Assembly (NCBI RefSeq): GCF_012931685.1
Contig: NZ_JABANC010000001.1
Location: 1 to 64,000 of the forward strand
Source of the DNA: Hanstruepera ponticola
Lineage (GTDB): Bacteria; Bacteroidota; Bacteroidia; Flavobacteriales; Flavobacteriaceae
DNA length: 64,000 nucleotides
Direction of reading: 5' to 3'
The first letter of the stretch is position 1. Every line of letters starts with the position of its first letter. The notes under the pieces are model-generated. The model saw nothing but the letters and a program-made list of their open reading frames with translations. It was not told where the DNA came from and did no database searches. Position numbers and translations under genes: made by a program. Below are positions 44,981 to 53,559 of the stretch, piece after piece.

Positions 44981-46323
44981 ATCGTTCTTTCCACATCAAA
45001 TTGTTCAAAATAATCAGCAACTCGACGTACAAAACTGCCGCCTAAAAAGCCATCAACAACACGATGGTCAAAAGATAAAGACAAATACATCATACTACGT
45101 ATAGCGATGTCGTCACCATTTTCTGTTTCAATGACTTCTGGCCTTTTCTTTATTATTCCTAACGCTAGAATGGCCACTTCCGGCTGATTTATTATAGGTG
45201 TTCCCATAACACTCCCAAAAGTTCCCACATTTGAAATGGTGAAAGAACTTCCTTGGATATCATCTGCTTTTAAATTGTTTTCTCTTGCTTTCTCGGCTAG
45301 CGCGTTAACATCAGTTGCCAGTGATACTAAATCTTTGGTATCGGCATTTTTTACTACTGGTACAATTAGATTTCCACTAGGAAGTGCGGTAGCCATACCA
45401 ATATTAATATCGTCTTTCACAATAATGTTTTTACCATCAACCGACGCATTAATATTTGGGAAGTCTTTAACAGCTTTAGCGACAGCTTCTACAAATAGAG
45501 GTGTGAATGTTAATCGCTCGCCATACTTCTCTTCAAATGCTTTTTTGTTGGCATTTCGCCATTTTACCATGTTTGTCAAATCGGCTTCAACATATGCCGT
45601 AACATGAGGTGAGGTGTGTTTTGAATACACCATATGATCTGCAATCATTTGGCGCATACGATCCATTTCTATGACTTTACCTTTCCCTTTGTCAAAAGTT
45701 AATTGTGGAATACGGTAAGCCGTTGGATCTTTCGTAACAGGCTGGGCAAACTTAAATGGTCGCCCTTCTTCTATATACTGGAATACATCGCTTTTTCGCA
45801 ATCGCCCTTCTTTACCTGTTGCTGGAATTCTAGCTAATTCTTCAAAACTGATATGGTGTTTTTTTGCAATAGAAACGACTAATGGTGAAAAAAACTGATT
45901 TGAATTTGATACAGAAAATGACTGTGCTTGAGATTCCTCAACTGCGTCTGGAATAATTTGACGCTTCTTTTTAGTTTTTTGTTTTTGTGAGGCCTCAACT
46001 GCGCTCGACGTGACAGCAGATTTATTTGATGCCTTTTTTGAAGTTGACACGTTACCATCAGTTTTAATAATGGCAATGGTCTCTCCTATTTTAATAACAT
46101 CGTTTGCTTTAAAACGTATTTCTTCAACAACACCTGAAACCGTAGATGGCACTTCAGAGTCAACTTTATCTGTAGCCACCTCTAAGAGCATTTCATCTTG
46201 TTCAATGGTATCACCCACGTTCTTAAACCACGTAATAATGGCTGCTTCTGTTATACTTTCACCCAGTTTGGGCATTTTAAATTCATAACTTCCTGCGTAG
46301 GCAGAAATCTGTTTATCTTTCAT
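44977..46323 (-). CDS. 2-oxoacid dehydrogenase E2 (dihydrolipoyl acyltransferase)
   Basis: 448 residues. Lipoyl domain ~13-88 with the lipoyl lysine in EVATDKVDSEV; a long linker ~90-140; peripheral subunit-binding domain ~143-185 (SIAKKHHISFEELARIPATGK in part, GRLRKSDV); catalytic domain ~215-448 with SFDHRVVDG. The linker contains two copies of the palindromic repeat (residues ~102-111 and ~122-131). It forms the complex with E1 downstream; E3 is not in the window. Confidence 0.94.
   Translation of the reverse strand: MKDKQISAYAGSYEFKMPKLGESITEAAIITWFKNVGDTIEQDEMLLEVATDKVDSEVPSTVSGVVEEIRFKANDVIKIGETIAIIKTDGNVSTSKKASNKSAVTSSAVEASQKQKTKKKRQIIPDAVEESQAQSFSVSNSNQFFSPLVVSIAKKHHISFEELARIPATGKEGRLRKSDVFQYIEEGRPFKFAQPVTKDPTAYRIPQLTFDKGKGKVIEMDRMRQMIADHMVYSKHTSPHVTAYVEADLTNMVKWRNANKKAFEEKYGERLTFTPLFVEAVAKAVKDFPNINASVDGKNIIVKDDINIGMATALPSGNLIVPVVKNADTKDLVSLATDVNALAEKARENNLKADDIQGSSFTISNVGTFGSVMGTPIINQPEVAILALGIIKKRPEVIETENGDDIAIRSMMYLSLSFDHRVVDGFLGGSFVRRVADYFEQFDVERTI
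45930..45956. repeat. Degenerate palindromic repeat in the E2 linker
   Basis: GAGATTCCTCAACTGCGTCT then GGAATAA, close to the intergenic copy at 57095-57122 (AGATTCCTCGACTGCGCTCG...). It encodes PDAVEESQ in frame. Confidence 0.65.
45988..46015. repeat. Palindromic repeat in the E2 linker
   Basis: GCCTCAACTGCGCTCGACG followed by TGACA, related to the copies at 47767, 52581 and 53523. It encodes VTSSAVEAS, the same frame and peptide type as the PaaH insertion (VTSSAVERS). Confidence 0.75.
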
Positions 46324-46364
46324 TTCTAAACTTGTTATCGTTTAAACTCGAGTTCTTTTATTTT

Positions 46365-46390
46365 GGATTCCTGCCTTCGCAGGAATGACA
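46365..46390. repeat. Palindromic repeat, CCTGC-CTTC-GCAGG type
   Basis: GGATTCCTGCCTTCGCAGGA followed by ATGACA, in the paaY-E2 gap. The stem is ATTCCTGC/GCAGGAAT. Confidence 0.85.
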
Positions 46391-46394
46391 AATT

Positions 46395-46991
46395 TTATTT
46401 CTTCATAAAATCACGAAGTGTATCGTAAATACCTTCTTGTATTTTCATTTTCGCTGGAACCTCTCTTAATGGTTCTACCTCCTTTAAACTTTCATGGCAA
46501 TCTTTTGGTAATTGTTGATAGAGTTGCGTGCCTTTGGTTTTCCATGCTAACATCTCATCACTAACTTGTTTTAAAACTTTTGCTGGATTACCTACTACTA
46601 AACTCCGATTTGGAATTTTGGTTTCAGCTTTTATAAAAGCCATAGCACCAACTATACTTTCATCACCAATTTCGGCATCATCCATAATAACAGTGTTCAT
46701 GCCTATTAAACAATTTTTACCCAAGTTTGCTCCATGAATAATTGCACCATGACCTACATGAGCACTCTCTTTTAGCGTTATTGATTTACCAGGAAACATA
46801 TGGACTGTGCAATTTTCTTGAACATTAACACCATCTTCTAAAATGATTTGTCCCCAATCACCTCGAATAGCCGCTCCTGGACCTATGTAGCAGTTTTTAC
46901 CAATAATTACATTCCCAGTAACAGCAGCTAAAGGATGTACGAAACTGCTTTCGTGAACCACTGGAGTAAAGCCTTTGAAACTGTAAATCAT
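46395..46991 (-). CDS. paaY: PaaY-type hexapeptide-repeat thioesterase
   Basis: 198 residues, left-handed beta-helix of the gamma carbonic anhydrase-like family (VIIGKNCYIGPGAAIRGDWG, GHGAIIHGANLGKNCLIGMN in part). PaaY hydrolyses dead-end hydroxylated CoA esters of the phenylacetate pathway. Metal histidines occur in HMFPG, HVGHG and HGANL. Its ATG overlaps the last base of the upstream hydratase stop, so it is part of the paa operon. Confidence 0.9.
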   Translation of the reverse strand: MIYSFKGFTPVVHESSFVHPLAAVTGNVIIGKNCYIGPGAAIRGDWGQIILEDGVNVQENCTVHMFPGKSITLKESAHVGHGAIIHGANLGKNCLIGMNTVIMDDAEIGDESIVGAMAFIKAETKIPNRSLVVGNPAKVLKQVSDEMLAWKTKGTQLYQQLPKDCHESLKEVEPLREVPAKMKIQEGIYDTLRDFMKK

Positions 46992-47743
46992 TATTTAAAT
47001 CCTTTTAACTTTTCTTTTGTAAAATCGCTTAACACCAATCTACCACTTGTCTGCGCACGTTCTGCCAATAGTTCATCCCAATGGTCTGTGCCTTTCCAAA
47101 ACACTTTTTTCATCTCCATCATGGCTTCTGTATTATAGGTACATAAATGTTCTGCTGTTGCTTTTACGGCTTCGTCTAACGCTTCTGTACTCTCATAGAC
47201 ATGTGTAAATAAACCTTTTTGTTTAGCCCATTCTGCTGGATAAAACGAATTGGCATCTATAGCAATTTGAGACATGGCACTTAATCCCATTTTACGCTCA
47301 ATGGCTGGTCCGACAACAAATGGTCCAATACCAATATTCAATTCACTTAACTTAATTGCAGCAAATTTAGTTCCCATACAATAATCGGTTGAAGCTGCTA
47401 AACCTACTCCACCACCAACTGTTTTACCCTGAATACGACCAATAATAAATTTGGGACATTTACGCATGGCGTTTATCACATTTGCAAACCCAGAAAAGAA
47501 AACTTTTCCAGTTGCCGCATCATTAATATTTATAAGCTCTTTAAAACTAGCGCCAGCACAGAAGGTTCGGTCTCCTCCACTTTTTAGAACAATAACTTTA
47601 ATAGCATCGTTATGTCCAGCATCAGTAATAGTTTGTGCTAATTTTGCCAACACATCTCCTGGCAATGAGTTATGAGCAGGATGAAAAAATTCAATATAGC
47701 CTACTTCATTTTCTATTTCTAACTTAACATAAGGGTCACTCAT
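46991..47743 (-). CDS. Enoyl-CoA hydratase/isomerase (PaaF-like)
   Basis: 250-residue crotonase-fold enzyme. The oxyanion segments FCAGASFKEL and GKTVGGGVGLAASTDYC are present, with a glutamate in KLSELNIGIGP. By position it should hydrate 2,3-dehydroadipyl-CoA (PaaF step), but the family contains many activities. It lies between paaZ and paaY in the operon. Confidence 0.85.
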   Translation of the reverse strand: MSDPYVKLEIENEVGYIEFFHPAHNSLPGDVLAKLAQTITDAGHNDAIKVIVLKSGGDRTFCAGASFKELININDAATGKVFFSGFANVINAMRKCPKFIIGRIQGKTVGGGVGLAASTDYCMGTKFAAIKLSELNIGIGPFVVGPAIERKMGLSAMSQIAIDANSFYPAEWAKQKGLFTHVYESTEALDEAVKATAEHLCTYNTEAMMEMKKVFWKGTDHWDELLAERAQTSGRLVLSDFTKEKLKGFK

Positions 47744-47766
47744 ATTGTTTTATTTTATCTTTTTGT

Positions 47767-47795
47767 GAGACCTCTCGACTGCGCTCGAGGTGACA
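47767..47795. repeat. Palindromic repeat, CTCGACTGCGCTCGAG type
   Basis: GAGACC-TCTCGACTGCGCTCGAGG-TGACA in the paaZ-hydratase gap. The stem is CCTCTCGA/TCGAGG with a short loop. Confidence 0.85.
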
Positions 47796-47806
47796 TTAGT
47801 TTTAAT

Positions 47807-50344
47807 TTATATTAATCCAAATTGTTCAAAATGGTGATTTAAATGTTTACGTTCTAATAAATACCACTCGTATCTATTTAATTCACCAAAAACCATATTT
47901 TTTAATGTCGTATCAGGATGTTCTTTAAAAAATTCTAGATATTTTTCACGCTGCGACTTAAAATTTTCAATTGCTGCTGCTAAATTTTCATACTTTAAAT
48001 TATCTAGTGTGTCTTTCTCTAATAATGGAAATTGAGAATTTTGAGGAAACTTTTTATAATTATACAATGAATGATGAACTTTCTCTAATATCTTTTCTGG
48101 AGTTGAAATTTCAAAGTCTTGAATCTCTCCAGCAGCAATTTTATATGTATATTCCAAATGTTCAATCATATGTTGTGGTGTCATGATTCCCCATTTTGGT
48201 TTTGTATCCTCATTCAGTTTTAAAAGACATTCATTAATCTTTTCATCTGTCATTTCAACAAAGGTTTCTTGCTTTTTTTGAACCATTGTAAGTATAGTAG
48301 CAACAGCTACTAAAGGACTATCTTTTTCGTTTTTTTGACTTTCAGGTCTATTTTCAAAATTAGCATCAAATACCTCAACATGCCATTTAACAATCCCACT
48401 TGGATGTTCAGCTGAAGCTACATCGCGATCTACTTTCTCCTTACACGTTAAACGCACATAAATTGTGTCATTATGATACAATGGCCTTAAAAAGCGAATA
48501 CTATCTAAACCATAATTTGCCGCTACAGGACCTTTGTTTGGATACACAAATAATCCAGCTGCAGCTGAAATTATGAAATAGCCATGAGCCGTACGTTTTT
48601 CAAATATGCTTCCGTCTAATGACGTAATATCTGTATGCGCATAGAAATGATCCCAAGTTAAATTGGCAAAGTTTTGAATGTCAGTATCTGTAATTGTTCG
48701 CTTATGAGTTTTAAGTGACATTCCTGGTTGAATATCTTCCCAATGGTATTGAAACGGATGTTGTTCAGCATTTTTATATTTTGCATTTTGCTGATAAATG
48801 CCTGTTATTTCAGTAAGTGTTGTTGGTGTTCCTTGAATTGCTGTACGTTGTAAATAGTGTTTTATTCCACGCATACCTCCCATTTCTTCTCCTCCACCTG
48901 CTCGTCCAGGACCACCATGTACTAATGTGGGTAATGGCGAACCATGTCCAGTACTTTCTTTTGCCATTTCACGATTAATAACTAAAATACGTCCGTGATG
49001 ACTAGCCGCATTCACTACATATTCTTTAGCAATATTATCATCATAAGTAGCTATAGAAGACACTAATGAGCCTTTACCCATTTGTGAAAGTTGAACTGCT
49101 TCATCTAACGATTTGTATGGCATAATTGTACTCACCGGACCGAATGCTTCACGTTCGTGAACAATGGTGTTTTCGAGTGGGTTATCTGTTCTAAAAACAA
49201 CAGGACTAATAAAAGCGCCCTTATCAGCATCAGCTCCAATAGTTTCAATCCTGTCTAGGTTTCCATATACAATTTCAGCTTCTTTGGCTATATCGGCTAT
49301 AGAATTTCTTACAGCTTCAACTTGTTGCTTACTCACTAAAGATCCCATTCTAACTTCTTTGAGTCTTGGGTCACCAATAGTTATTTTATCTAAAGCCTTA
49401 CCTAATGCAATTTGAACATCTTCAACTCGGTCTTCAGGCACAATAATTCGCCTAATTGCTGTACATTTCTGCCCAGCCTTAACGGTCATTTCTTTGCGAA
49501 CTTCTTTGATAAATAAATCGAATTCAGGTGTTCCCGGCTTTGCATCTTCTCCTAAAATGGATGCATTCAATGAGTCCGCTTCCATAGTAAAAGGCACAGA
49601 CTCTTGTATTAATCTTGGATGTGCTTTAAGTAATCTTCCAGTGGATGCAGACCCAGTAAAGGTCACCACATCTTGAGATTCTACGGTATCTAAAATAGAT
49701 TTTACTGTCCCATTAATAATTTGCAACGCACCTTCTGGTAAAATTCCGGAATTGATAATTTCTTTAGCAACAGCTTCTGCTAAATACGATGAAGAAGGTG
49801 CTGGTAATACCACAGCCGGAACTCCAGCCATCCAATTAACAGCACATTTTTCAAGCATGCCCCAAACTGGGAAATTAAAGGCATTAATATGAACGGCTAC
49901 ACCTTTTTTAGGCACCATAATATGATGTGCCATAAAACGTCCACCACGTGATAAATCAACAGGATCGCCTTCTACATGATACGGTTGATTTGGAAATAAT
50001 TTCCTTAATGATGCATTGGCGAATAAATTTCCAAAACCACCTTCAATGTCAATCCAACTATCAATTTTTGTAGCTCCAGTTCTATAGCTTAATTCATAGA
50101 ATGCGTCTTTTCGTTTGGTTAAATAGAAAGCAAGCTTCTTAAGCATATTACCACGCTCTTGAAAGGTCATTTTACGGAGGACCTCACCACCTTTGGTTCT
50201 TCCATATTGCAGAATTTCTGGAATATCTAATCCTTCAATTGCGACACTAGTAAATGCTTCACCAGTAACAGCATCAAGGATTGGTGTACCTTCTTCTTTT
50301 CCTGTAGTCCATTGACCTTGGACGTAATGTTGTATTTTGTTCAT
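47807..50344 (-). CDS. paaZ: PaaZ bifunctional oxepin-CoA hydrolase / aldehyde dehydrogenase, with C-terminal DinB-like domain
   Basis: 845 residues. N-terminal aldehyde dehydrogenase (~1-510; catalytic cysteine in [10 protein letters not shown]) oxidises 3-oxo-5,6-dehydrosuberyl-CoA semialdehyde; MaoC-like hydratase domain (~535-680; [24 protein letters not shown]) opens oxepin-CoA. Beyond ~690, where E. coli PaaZ ends, is an extra ~150-residue region ([20 protein letters not shown] ... [14 protein letters not shown]) with spaced histidines like DinB-superfamily metal proteins. I believe other flavobacterial PaaZ proteins carry this extension; its role is unknown. Confidence 0.93.
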   Translation of the reverse strand: MNKIQHYVQGQWTTGKEEGTPILDAVTGEAFTSVAIEGLDIPEILQYGRTKGGEVLRKMTFQERGNMLKKLAFYLTKRKDAFYELSYRTGATKIDSWIDIEGGFGNLFANASLRKLFPNQPYHVEGDPVDLSRGGRFMAHHIMVPKKGVAVHINAFNFPVWGMLEKCAVNWMAGVPAVVLPAPSSSYLAEAVAKEIINSGILPEGALQIINGTVKSILDTVESQDVVTFTGSASTGRLLKAHPRLIQESVPFTMEADSLNASILGEDAKPGTPEFDLFIKEVRKEMTVKAGQKCTAIRRIIVPEDRVEDVQIALGKALDKITIGDPRLKEVRMGSLVSKQQVEAVRNSIADIAKEAEIVYGNLDRIETIGADADKGAFISPVVFRTDNPLENTIVHEREAFGPVSTIMPYKSLDEAVQLSQMGKGSLVSSIATYDDNIAKEYVVNAASHHGRILVINREMAKESTGHGSPLPTLVHGGPGRAGGGEEMGGMRGIKHYLQRTAIQGTPTTLTEITGIYQQNAKYKNAEQHPFQYHWEDIQPGMSLKTHKRTITDTDIQNFANLTWDHFYAHTDITSLDGSIFEKRTAHGYFIISAAAGLFVYPNKGPVAANYGLDSIRFLRPLYHNDTIYVRLTCKEKVDRDVASAEHPSGIVKWHVEVFDANFENRPESQKNEKDSPLVAVATILTMVQKKQETFVEMTDEKINECLLKLNEDTKPKWGIMTPQHMIEHLEYTYKIAAGEIQDFEISTPEKILEKVHHSLYNYKKFPQNSQFPLLEKDTLDNLKYENLAAAIENFKSQREKYLEFFKEHPDTTLKNMVFGELNRYEWYLLERKHLNHHFEQFGLI

Positions 50345-50361
50345 ATTCTATAAAATAAAAT

Positions 50362-50387
50362 GGATTCCTTCCTTCGCAGGAATTACA
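50362..50387. repeat. Palindromic repeat, CCTGC type, mutated
   Basis: GGATTCCTTCCTTCGCAGGA then ATTACA, between the thiolase and paaZ. One stem mismatch compared with 46365-46390. Confidence 0.75.
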
Positions 50388-50392
50388 TACCT

Positions 50393-51607
50393 CTATAAAT
50401 TCACATTTTCAATAATGGCTGCATAGCCCTGACCAACACCCACACACATCGTTATTAAAGCATAGCGCTTGTTTTGTTCTTGCAATTCTATTGCTGCTGA
50501 TAAAGCAATTCGTGCTCCCGTAACTCCTAATGGGTGTCCTATGGCAATAGAACCACCATTTGGGTTTACTCTTGGATCATCATCAGCTAATCCCCAAGCT
50601 CTTGTGCAAGCCAATGCTTGAGCCGCAAAGGCTTCGTTAAGCTCAATGATATCTATGTCGTCCATGGTAAGACCTGCTTTTGCCATTGCTTTATTTGAAG
50701 CTTCAACGGGCCCAATACCCATGATTCTTGGCTCTACACCAACCACAGCAGAACTTACAATTCTTGCTAATGGTTTTAAGTTATATTTTTTAACGGCATC
50801 TTCTGATGCCACGATAGTTGCTGCTGCACCATCATTTAAACCAGAAGAATTGCCAGCAGTAACACTGCCTCCTTCCTTTTTAAACGCTGGACGAAGTTTA
50901 GCTAAAACTTCTAAAGATGTTGTTGGTTTTACAAACTCATCTTTTGAAAATCGGATGGAGTCATTTTTTCGTTGTGGAATTTCAACGGTTACTATTTCTT
51001 TATCTAAACGTCCATTTTCTTGTGCTTTTGAGGCTTTCATTTGGCTCCAATACGCAAACTTATCTTGATCTTCACGGGAAATATTGTATTTCTCGACCAA
51101 ATTTTCAGCCGTATTACCCATTCCATCGGTTCCATACATATCCTGCATTTTCGGATTGATAAAACGCCATCCGAAGGTTGAATCATACATTTTAGAATCA
51201 CCACCAAAACCTGTTGAAGGCTTAGCAATAACATATGGTCCGCGCGTCATATTTTCAACACCTCCAGAAATAAACAGGTCACCATCTCCAGCCTTAATAG
51301 CACGATTAGCATGAATAATTGCTGACAAACCAGAGCTACACAATCGGTTTACCGTTTCACCAGGAACCGAATACGGTAATCCTGCTAACAATGAACACAT
51401 GCGTGCCACGTTACGATTATCTTCTCCAGCTTGATTTGCACAACCCATTATCACATCATCATAAGCTTCTTTTGGGATATTTGGATTTCGTTTTACAACT
51501 TCTGAAATTACTAAAGCCCCCAAATCGTCTGTACGAACAGCTGATAATGTTCCTTTGTAATTTCCTATTGGTGTTCTTATGCCATCTATTATATATGCTT
51601 CTTTCAT
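50393..51607 (-). CDS. paaJ: 3-oxoadipyl-CoA / acetyl-CoA thiolase
   Basis: 404 residues; thiolase fold. Catalytic cysteine in RLCSSGLSAI, GGVENMTRGPY, the histidine in NPNGGSIAIGHPLGVTGAR and the second cysteine in TMCVGVGQG are all present. In this cluster it cleaves 3-oxoadipyl-CoA to acetyl-CoA and succinyl-CoA, the end of the pathway (established for PaaJ/PcaF). Confidence 0.94.
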   Translation of the reverse strand: MKEAYIIDGIRTPIGNYKGTLSAVRTDDLGALVISEVVKRNPNIPKEAYDDVIMGCANQAGEDNRNVARMCSLLAGLPYSVPGETVNRLCSSGLSAIIHANRAIKAGDGDLFISGGVENMTRGPYVIAKPSTGFGGDSKMYDSTFGWRFINPKMQDMYGTDGMGNTAENLVEKYNISREDQDKFAYWSQMKASKAQENGRLDKEIVTVEIPQRKNDSIRFSKDEFVKPTTSLEVLAKLRPAFKKEGGSVTAGNSSGLNDGAAATIVASEDAVKKYNLKPLARIVSSAVVGVEPRIMGIGPVEASNKAMAKAGLTMDDIDIIELNEAFAAQALACTRAWGLADDDPRVNPNGGSIAIGHPLGVTGARIALSAAIELQEQNKRYALITMCVGVGQGYAAIIENVNL

Positions 51608-51612
51608 AATTA

Positions 51613-51633
51613 ATGCCCACGAAAGTGGGTTTC
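51613..51633. repeat. Small hairpin CCCAC-GAAA-GTGGG
   Basis: A five-pair stem with GAAA loop, flanked by AATG and TTTCT. Read on the minus strand it has the same plan (AGAAA-stem-TTTC-stem-CATT) as the paa-region palindromes. It lies just upstream of the thiolase ATG. Confidence 0.55.
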
Positions 51634-51660
51634 TATAATTGTTACTATTATTATTTTTTA

Positions 51661-51734
51661 GCGTTACCTAAAGGTCGGGCTTTCCTTTATATCTTTTGCA
51701 AAAAGCAAAAGGATGTCACTTAAATCCCTAACGC
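51661..51734. repeat. 74-base element with GCGTTA/TAACGC ends
   Basis: It begins GCGTTACCTAAAGGTCGGGC and ends TAAATCCCTAACGC; the termini pair. The middle has CTTTTGC-AAAAA-GCAAAAG, a seven-pair hairpin. I recall closely similar intergenic elements in many Flavobacteriia, so it is likely a dispersed repeat. It lies in the 200-bp paaI-thiolase gap. Confidence 0.6.
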
Positions 51735-51784
51735 ACTTACTTGCTATGTTTTTTCTTAACCAAAATTTATCATCTATTTGTTAA

Positions 51785-51807
51785 GAGATTCCTGCCTTCG
51801 CAGGAAT
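51785..51807. repeat. Palindromic repeat, CCTGC type
   Basis: GAGATTCCTGCCTTCGCAGG then AAT, ending one base before the paaI stop codon (51809-51811). It could serve as a transcript-stabilising or terminating hairpin. Confidence 0.8.
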
Positions 51808-51808
51808 T

Positions 51809-52213
51809 CTATTCCCAATCCTTTTGAGTTCTATAGACAACACCTTTAAAAAGTGCTACTAATTCATCGCCTCGTTTCACTTCGACGATATTAAACCCTA
51901 ATTTATTGTTTACTTTTTCGATAACTGATTCAGCCACTAGATAATCACCTTCCTCTAATGCTTCAATATGATTAATACTAGTTTCAATAGACACGGCATA
52001 TTTGCCATGCGTATTTGCTGTAAAACCAAATGCTGTATCAGCCAATGAATAACTTATACCACCATGTGCATAATTCATACTGTTAAGCATATCTTTTCGT
52101 ATGGTCATACCAACCTTACAACGCCCAATCTCACATTCTAATATCTCAATACCTAGCCATTGACTAAAAGCATCTTGACTTAACATTTTATATGGAATTA
52201 ATTCTCCTTTCAT
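51809..52213 (-). CDS. paaI: Hydroxyphenylacetyl-CoA thioesterase
   Basis: 134-residue hotdog-fold thioesterase that clears dead-end CoA esters. LGIEILECEIGRCKVGM and MNYAHGGISYSLADTAFGFTAN in part (with HGG and the catalytic aspartate) are typical of PaaI. I place the start at 52213; the open frame continues upstream to 52294 but only through the repeat at 52226-52304, giving a serine/arginine-rich peptide unlike the family. Confidence 0.9.
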   Translation of the reverse strand: MKGELIPYKMLSQDAFSQWLGIEILECEIGRCKVGMTIRKDMLNSMNYAHGGISYSLADTAFGFTANTHGKYAVSIETSINHIEALEEGDYLVAESVIEKVNNKLGFNIVEVKRGDELVALFKGVVYRTQKDWE

Positions 52214-52225
52214 ATTTACTATTTT

Positions 52226-52304
52226 GTCACTTCGAGTGATTTTCGTCAGAAAATTGTATCGAGAAGTCTCGCTTGTTCTCGATAAGCTTCGCACTCGAAC
52301 TGAC
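52226..52304. repeat. ~80-base compound hairpin repeat
   Basis: The outer ends GTCACTTCGAGTG and CACTCGAACTGAC pair with one mismatch. An inner hairpin TATCGAGAA/TTCTCGATA has loop GTCTCGCTTG. It fills the paaH-paaI gap. I recall sequences of this type dispersed in flavobacterial genomes. Confidence 0.7.
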
Positions 52305-52305
52305 G

Positions 52306-53502
52306 CTAGTTAAAAAATGTTTTTTGCTCTCTATTCATTTTACGTAACAGAGGACTACAACGGTAACGATCTTCATGATATTCGTTATACAATTCATCCA
52401 TTTTATTGACGCACCAATCAATTCCTTTTTCATCTGCCCAAGCCAATAAGCCCTTTGGGTAGTTAACGCCTTTGGTCATGGCATTATCAATGTCTTCTGC
52501 CGATGCAATGTTTAAAAACAAAGCATCTGCTGCTTCGTTGATTAGCATGGCTAATACGCGTTCGAATATGCTCTCTGCTAGAGACCTCTCGACTGCGCTC
52601 GAGGTGACATCTAGACTTCCTTTAATCTTTCCGTTTTCATCATAATCATAATAGCCTTTACCGGTTTTACGACCTAAATATCCTGCTTCAGCAAAGCGTT
52701 TCTGTGTAAATGCAGGTTTGTATCTTGGGTCGAAATAAAATTCCTTAAATACAGTTTCTGTAACGGTATAATTGACGTCATTCCCGATAAAATCCATTAA
52801 TTCGAATGGTCCCATACGGAAACCTCCTAGCGTTTTTAAACTCCAATCTATTGTTGCGAAACCCGCTTCGCCGTCGGGCAGGTCTGCAATGCCTTCTTCG
52901 TAAATACGCAAAGCTTCACCATAAAATGGTCTTGCCACACGATTCACTATAAATCCTGGTGTGTCTTTTGCAACTGCCACCACTTTTTTCCAATCCTTAA
53001 TAGTTTGTACAGATTTATCTAATACGTCTTTTGAAGTTTGAATCGCTGGAATAACCTCAACTAACTTCATTAAAGGTGCTGGATTAAAAAAATGAATCCC
53101 AACACAACGTTCTGGTTTCTGTAATGAAGCCGCTATTGATGCTATAGATAAACTAGATGTATTGGATGCAATGATACAATTGTCAGAAACATAAGTTTCT
53201 AATTCTGAAAACACCTTTTTCTTAATATCCAGATTTTCAACAATAGCTTCTATGGTTAAATGAGAATCTGCTAAATCCTTTAAATTATCTACATATGATA
53301 TATTAGACTGAATTCTATTTTTCTCATTTGAATCGATTCGGCCTTTTTCAATAAGTCTATTTAATATTTTTTCAAGGCTTGCTTTAGCTTTATCTAAAGC
53401 CGCTTGGTTGGTATCGTATAATTTTACATTACAACCAGAAGTAGCTGCAACCTGCGCAATGCCGCTTCCCATTGTTCCACTTCCTATTATTCCTATGTTC
53501 AT
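52306..53502 (-). CDS. paaH: 3-hydroxyadipyl-CoA dehydrogenase
   Basis: 398 residues, NAD+-dependent oxidation of 3-hydroxyadipyl-CoA to 3-oxoadipyl-CoA. Rossmann motif GIIGSGTMGSGIAQVAA at residues ~3-19; CVGIHFFNPAPLMKLVEVI; catalytic domain with RPFYGEALRIYEEG and GPFELMDFIGNDVN; then a second C-terminal domain. Two insertions are visible relative to the expected family pattern: LPDGEAG at ~208-214 splitting IADFATIDW, and DVTSSAVERS at ~298-307 between the two C-terminal domains. Both coincide with palindromic repeat DNA. The conserved motifs are intact, so the protein is probably active. Confidence 0.92.
   Translation of the reverse strand: MNIGIIGSGTMGSGIAQVAATSGCNVKLYDTNQAALDKAKASLEKILNRLIEKGRIDSNEKNRIQSNISYVDNLKDLADSHLTIEAIVENLDIKKKVFSELETYVSDNCIIASNTSSLSIASIAASLQKPERCVGIHFFNPAPLMKLVEVIPAIQTSKDVLDKSVQTIKDWKKVVAVAKDTPGFIVNRVARPFYGEALRIYEEGIADLPDGEAGFATIDWSLKTLGGFRMGPFELMDFIGNDVNYTVTETVFKEFYFDPRYKPAFTQKRFAEAGYLGRKTGKGYYDYDENGKIKGSLDVTSSAVERSLAESIFERVLAMLINEAADALFLNIASAEDIDNAMTKGVNYPKGLLAWADEKGIDWCVNKMDELYNEYHEDRYRCSPLLRKMNREQKTFFN
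52581..52609. repeat. Palindromic repeat inside paaH (copy 1)
   Basis: Identical over its length to the intergenic copy at 47767-47795 (GAGACCTCTCGACTGCGCTC then GAGGTGACA). It encodes VTSSAVERS in frame, in the linker between the C-terminal domains. Confidence 0.9.
52861..52881. repeat. Possible repeat insertion inside paaH (copy 2)
   Basis: ACCCGCTTCGCCGTCGGGCA (plus one G) contains CCCG/CGGG arms and is GC-rich against an AT-rich background. It encodes LPDGEAG, seven residues that interrupt IADFATIDW, a sequence normally continuous in the family (from memory). Confidence 0.6.
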
Positions 53503-53522
53503 AATTCTGTTTATCTTTCAAT

Positions 53523-53550
53523 GCGACCTCTCGACTGCGCTCGAGGTGAC
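53523..53550. repeat. Palindromic repeat, CTCGACTGCGCTCGAG type
   Basis: GCGACC-TCTCGACTGCGCTCGAGG-TGAC in the paaG-paaH gap, the same core as at 47767 and 52581. Confidence 0.85.
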
Positions 53551-53559
53551 CACTTTAAA

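Noticed and set aside
52214-52294. 27-residue N-terminal extension of PaaI
   Set aside because: It is a translation of the compound hairpin repeat and has no counterpart in the PaaI family.
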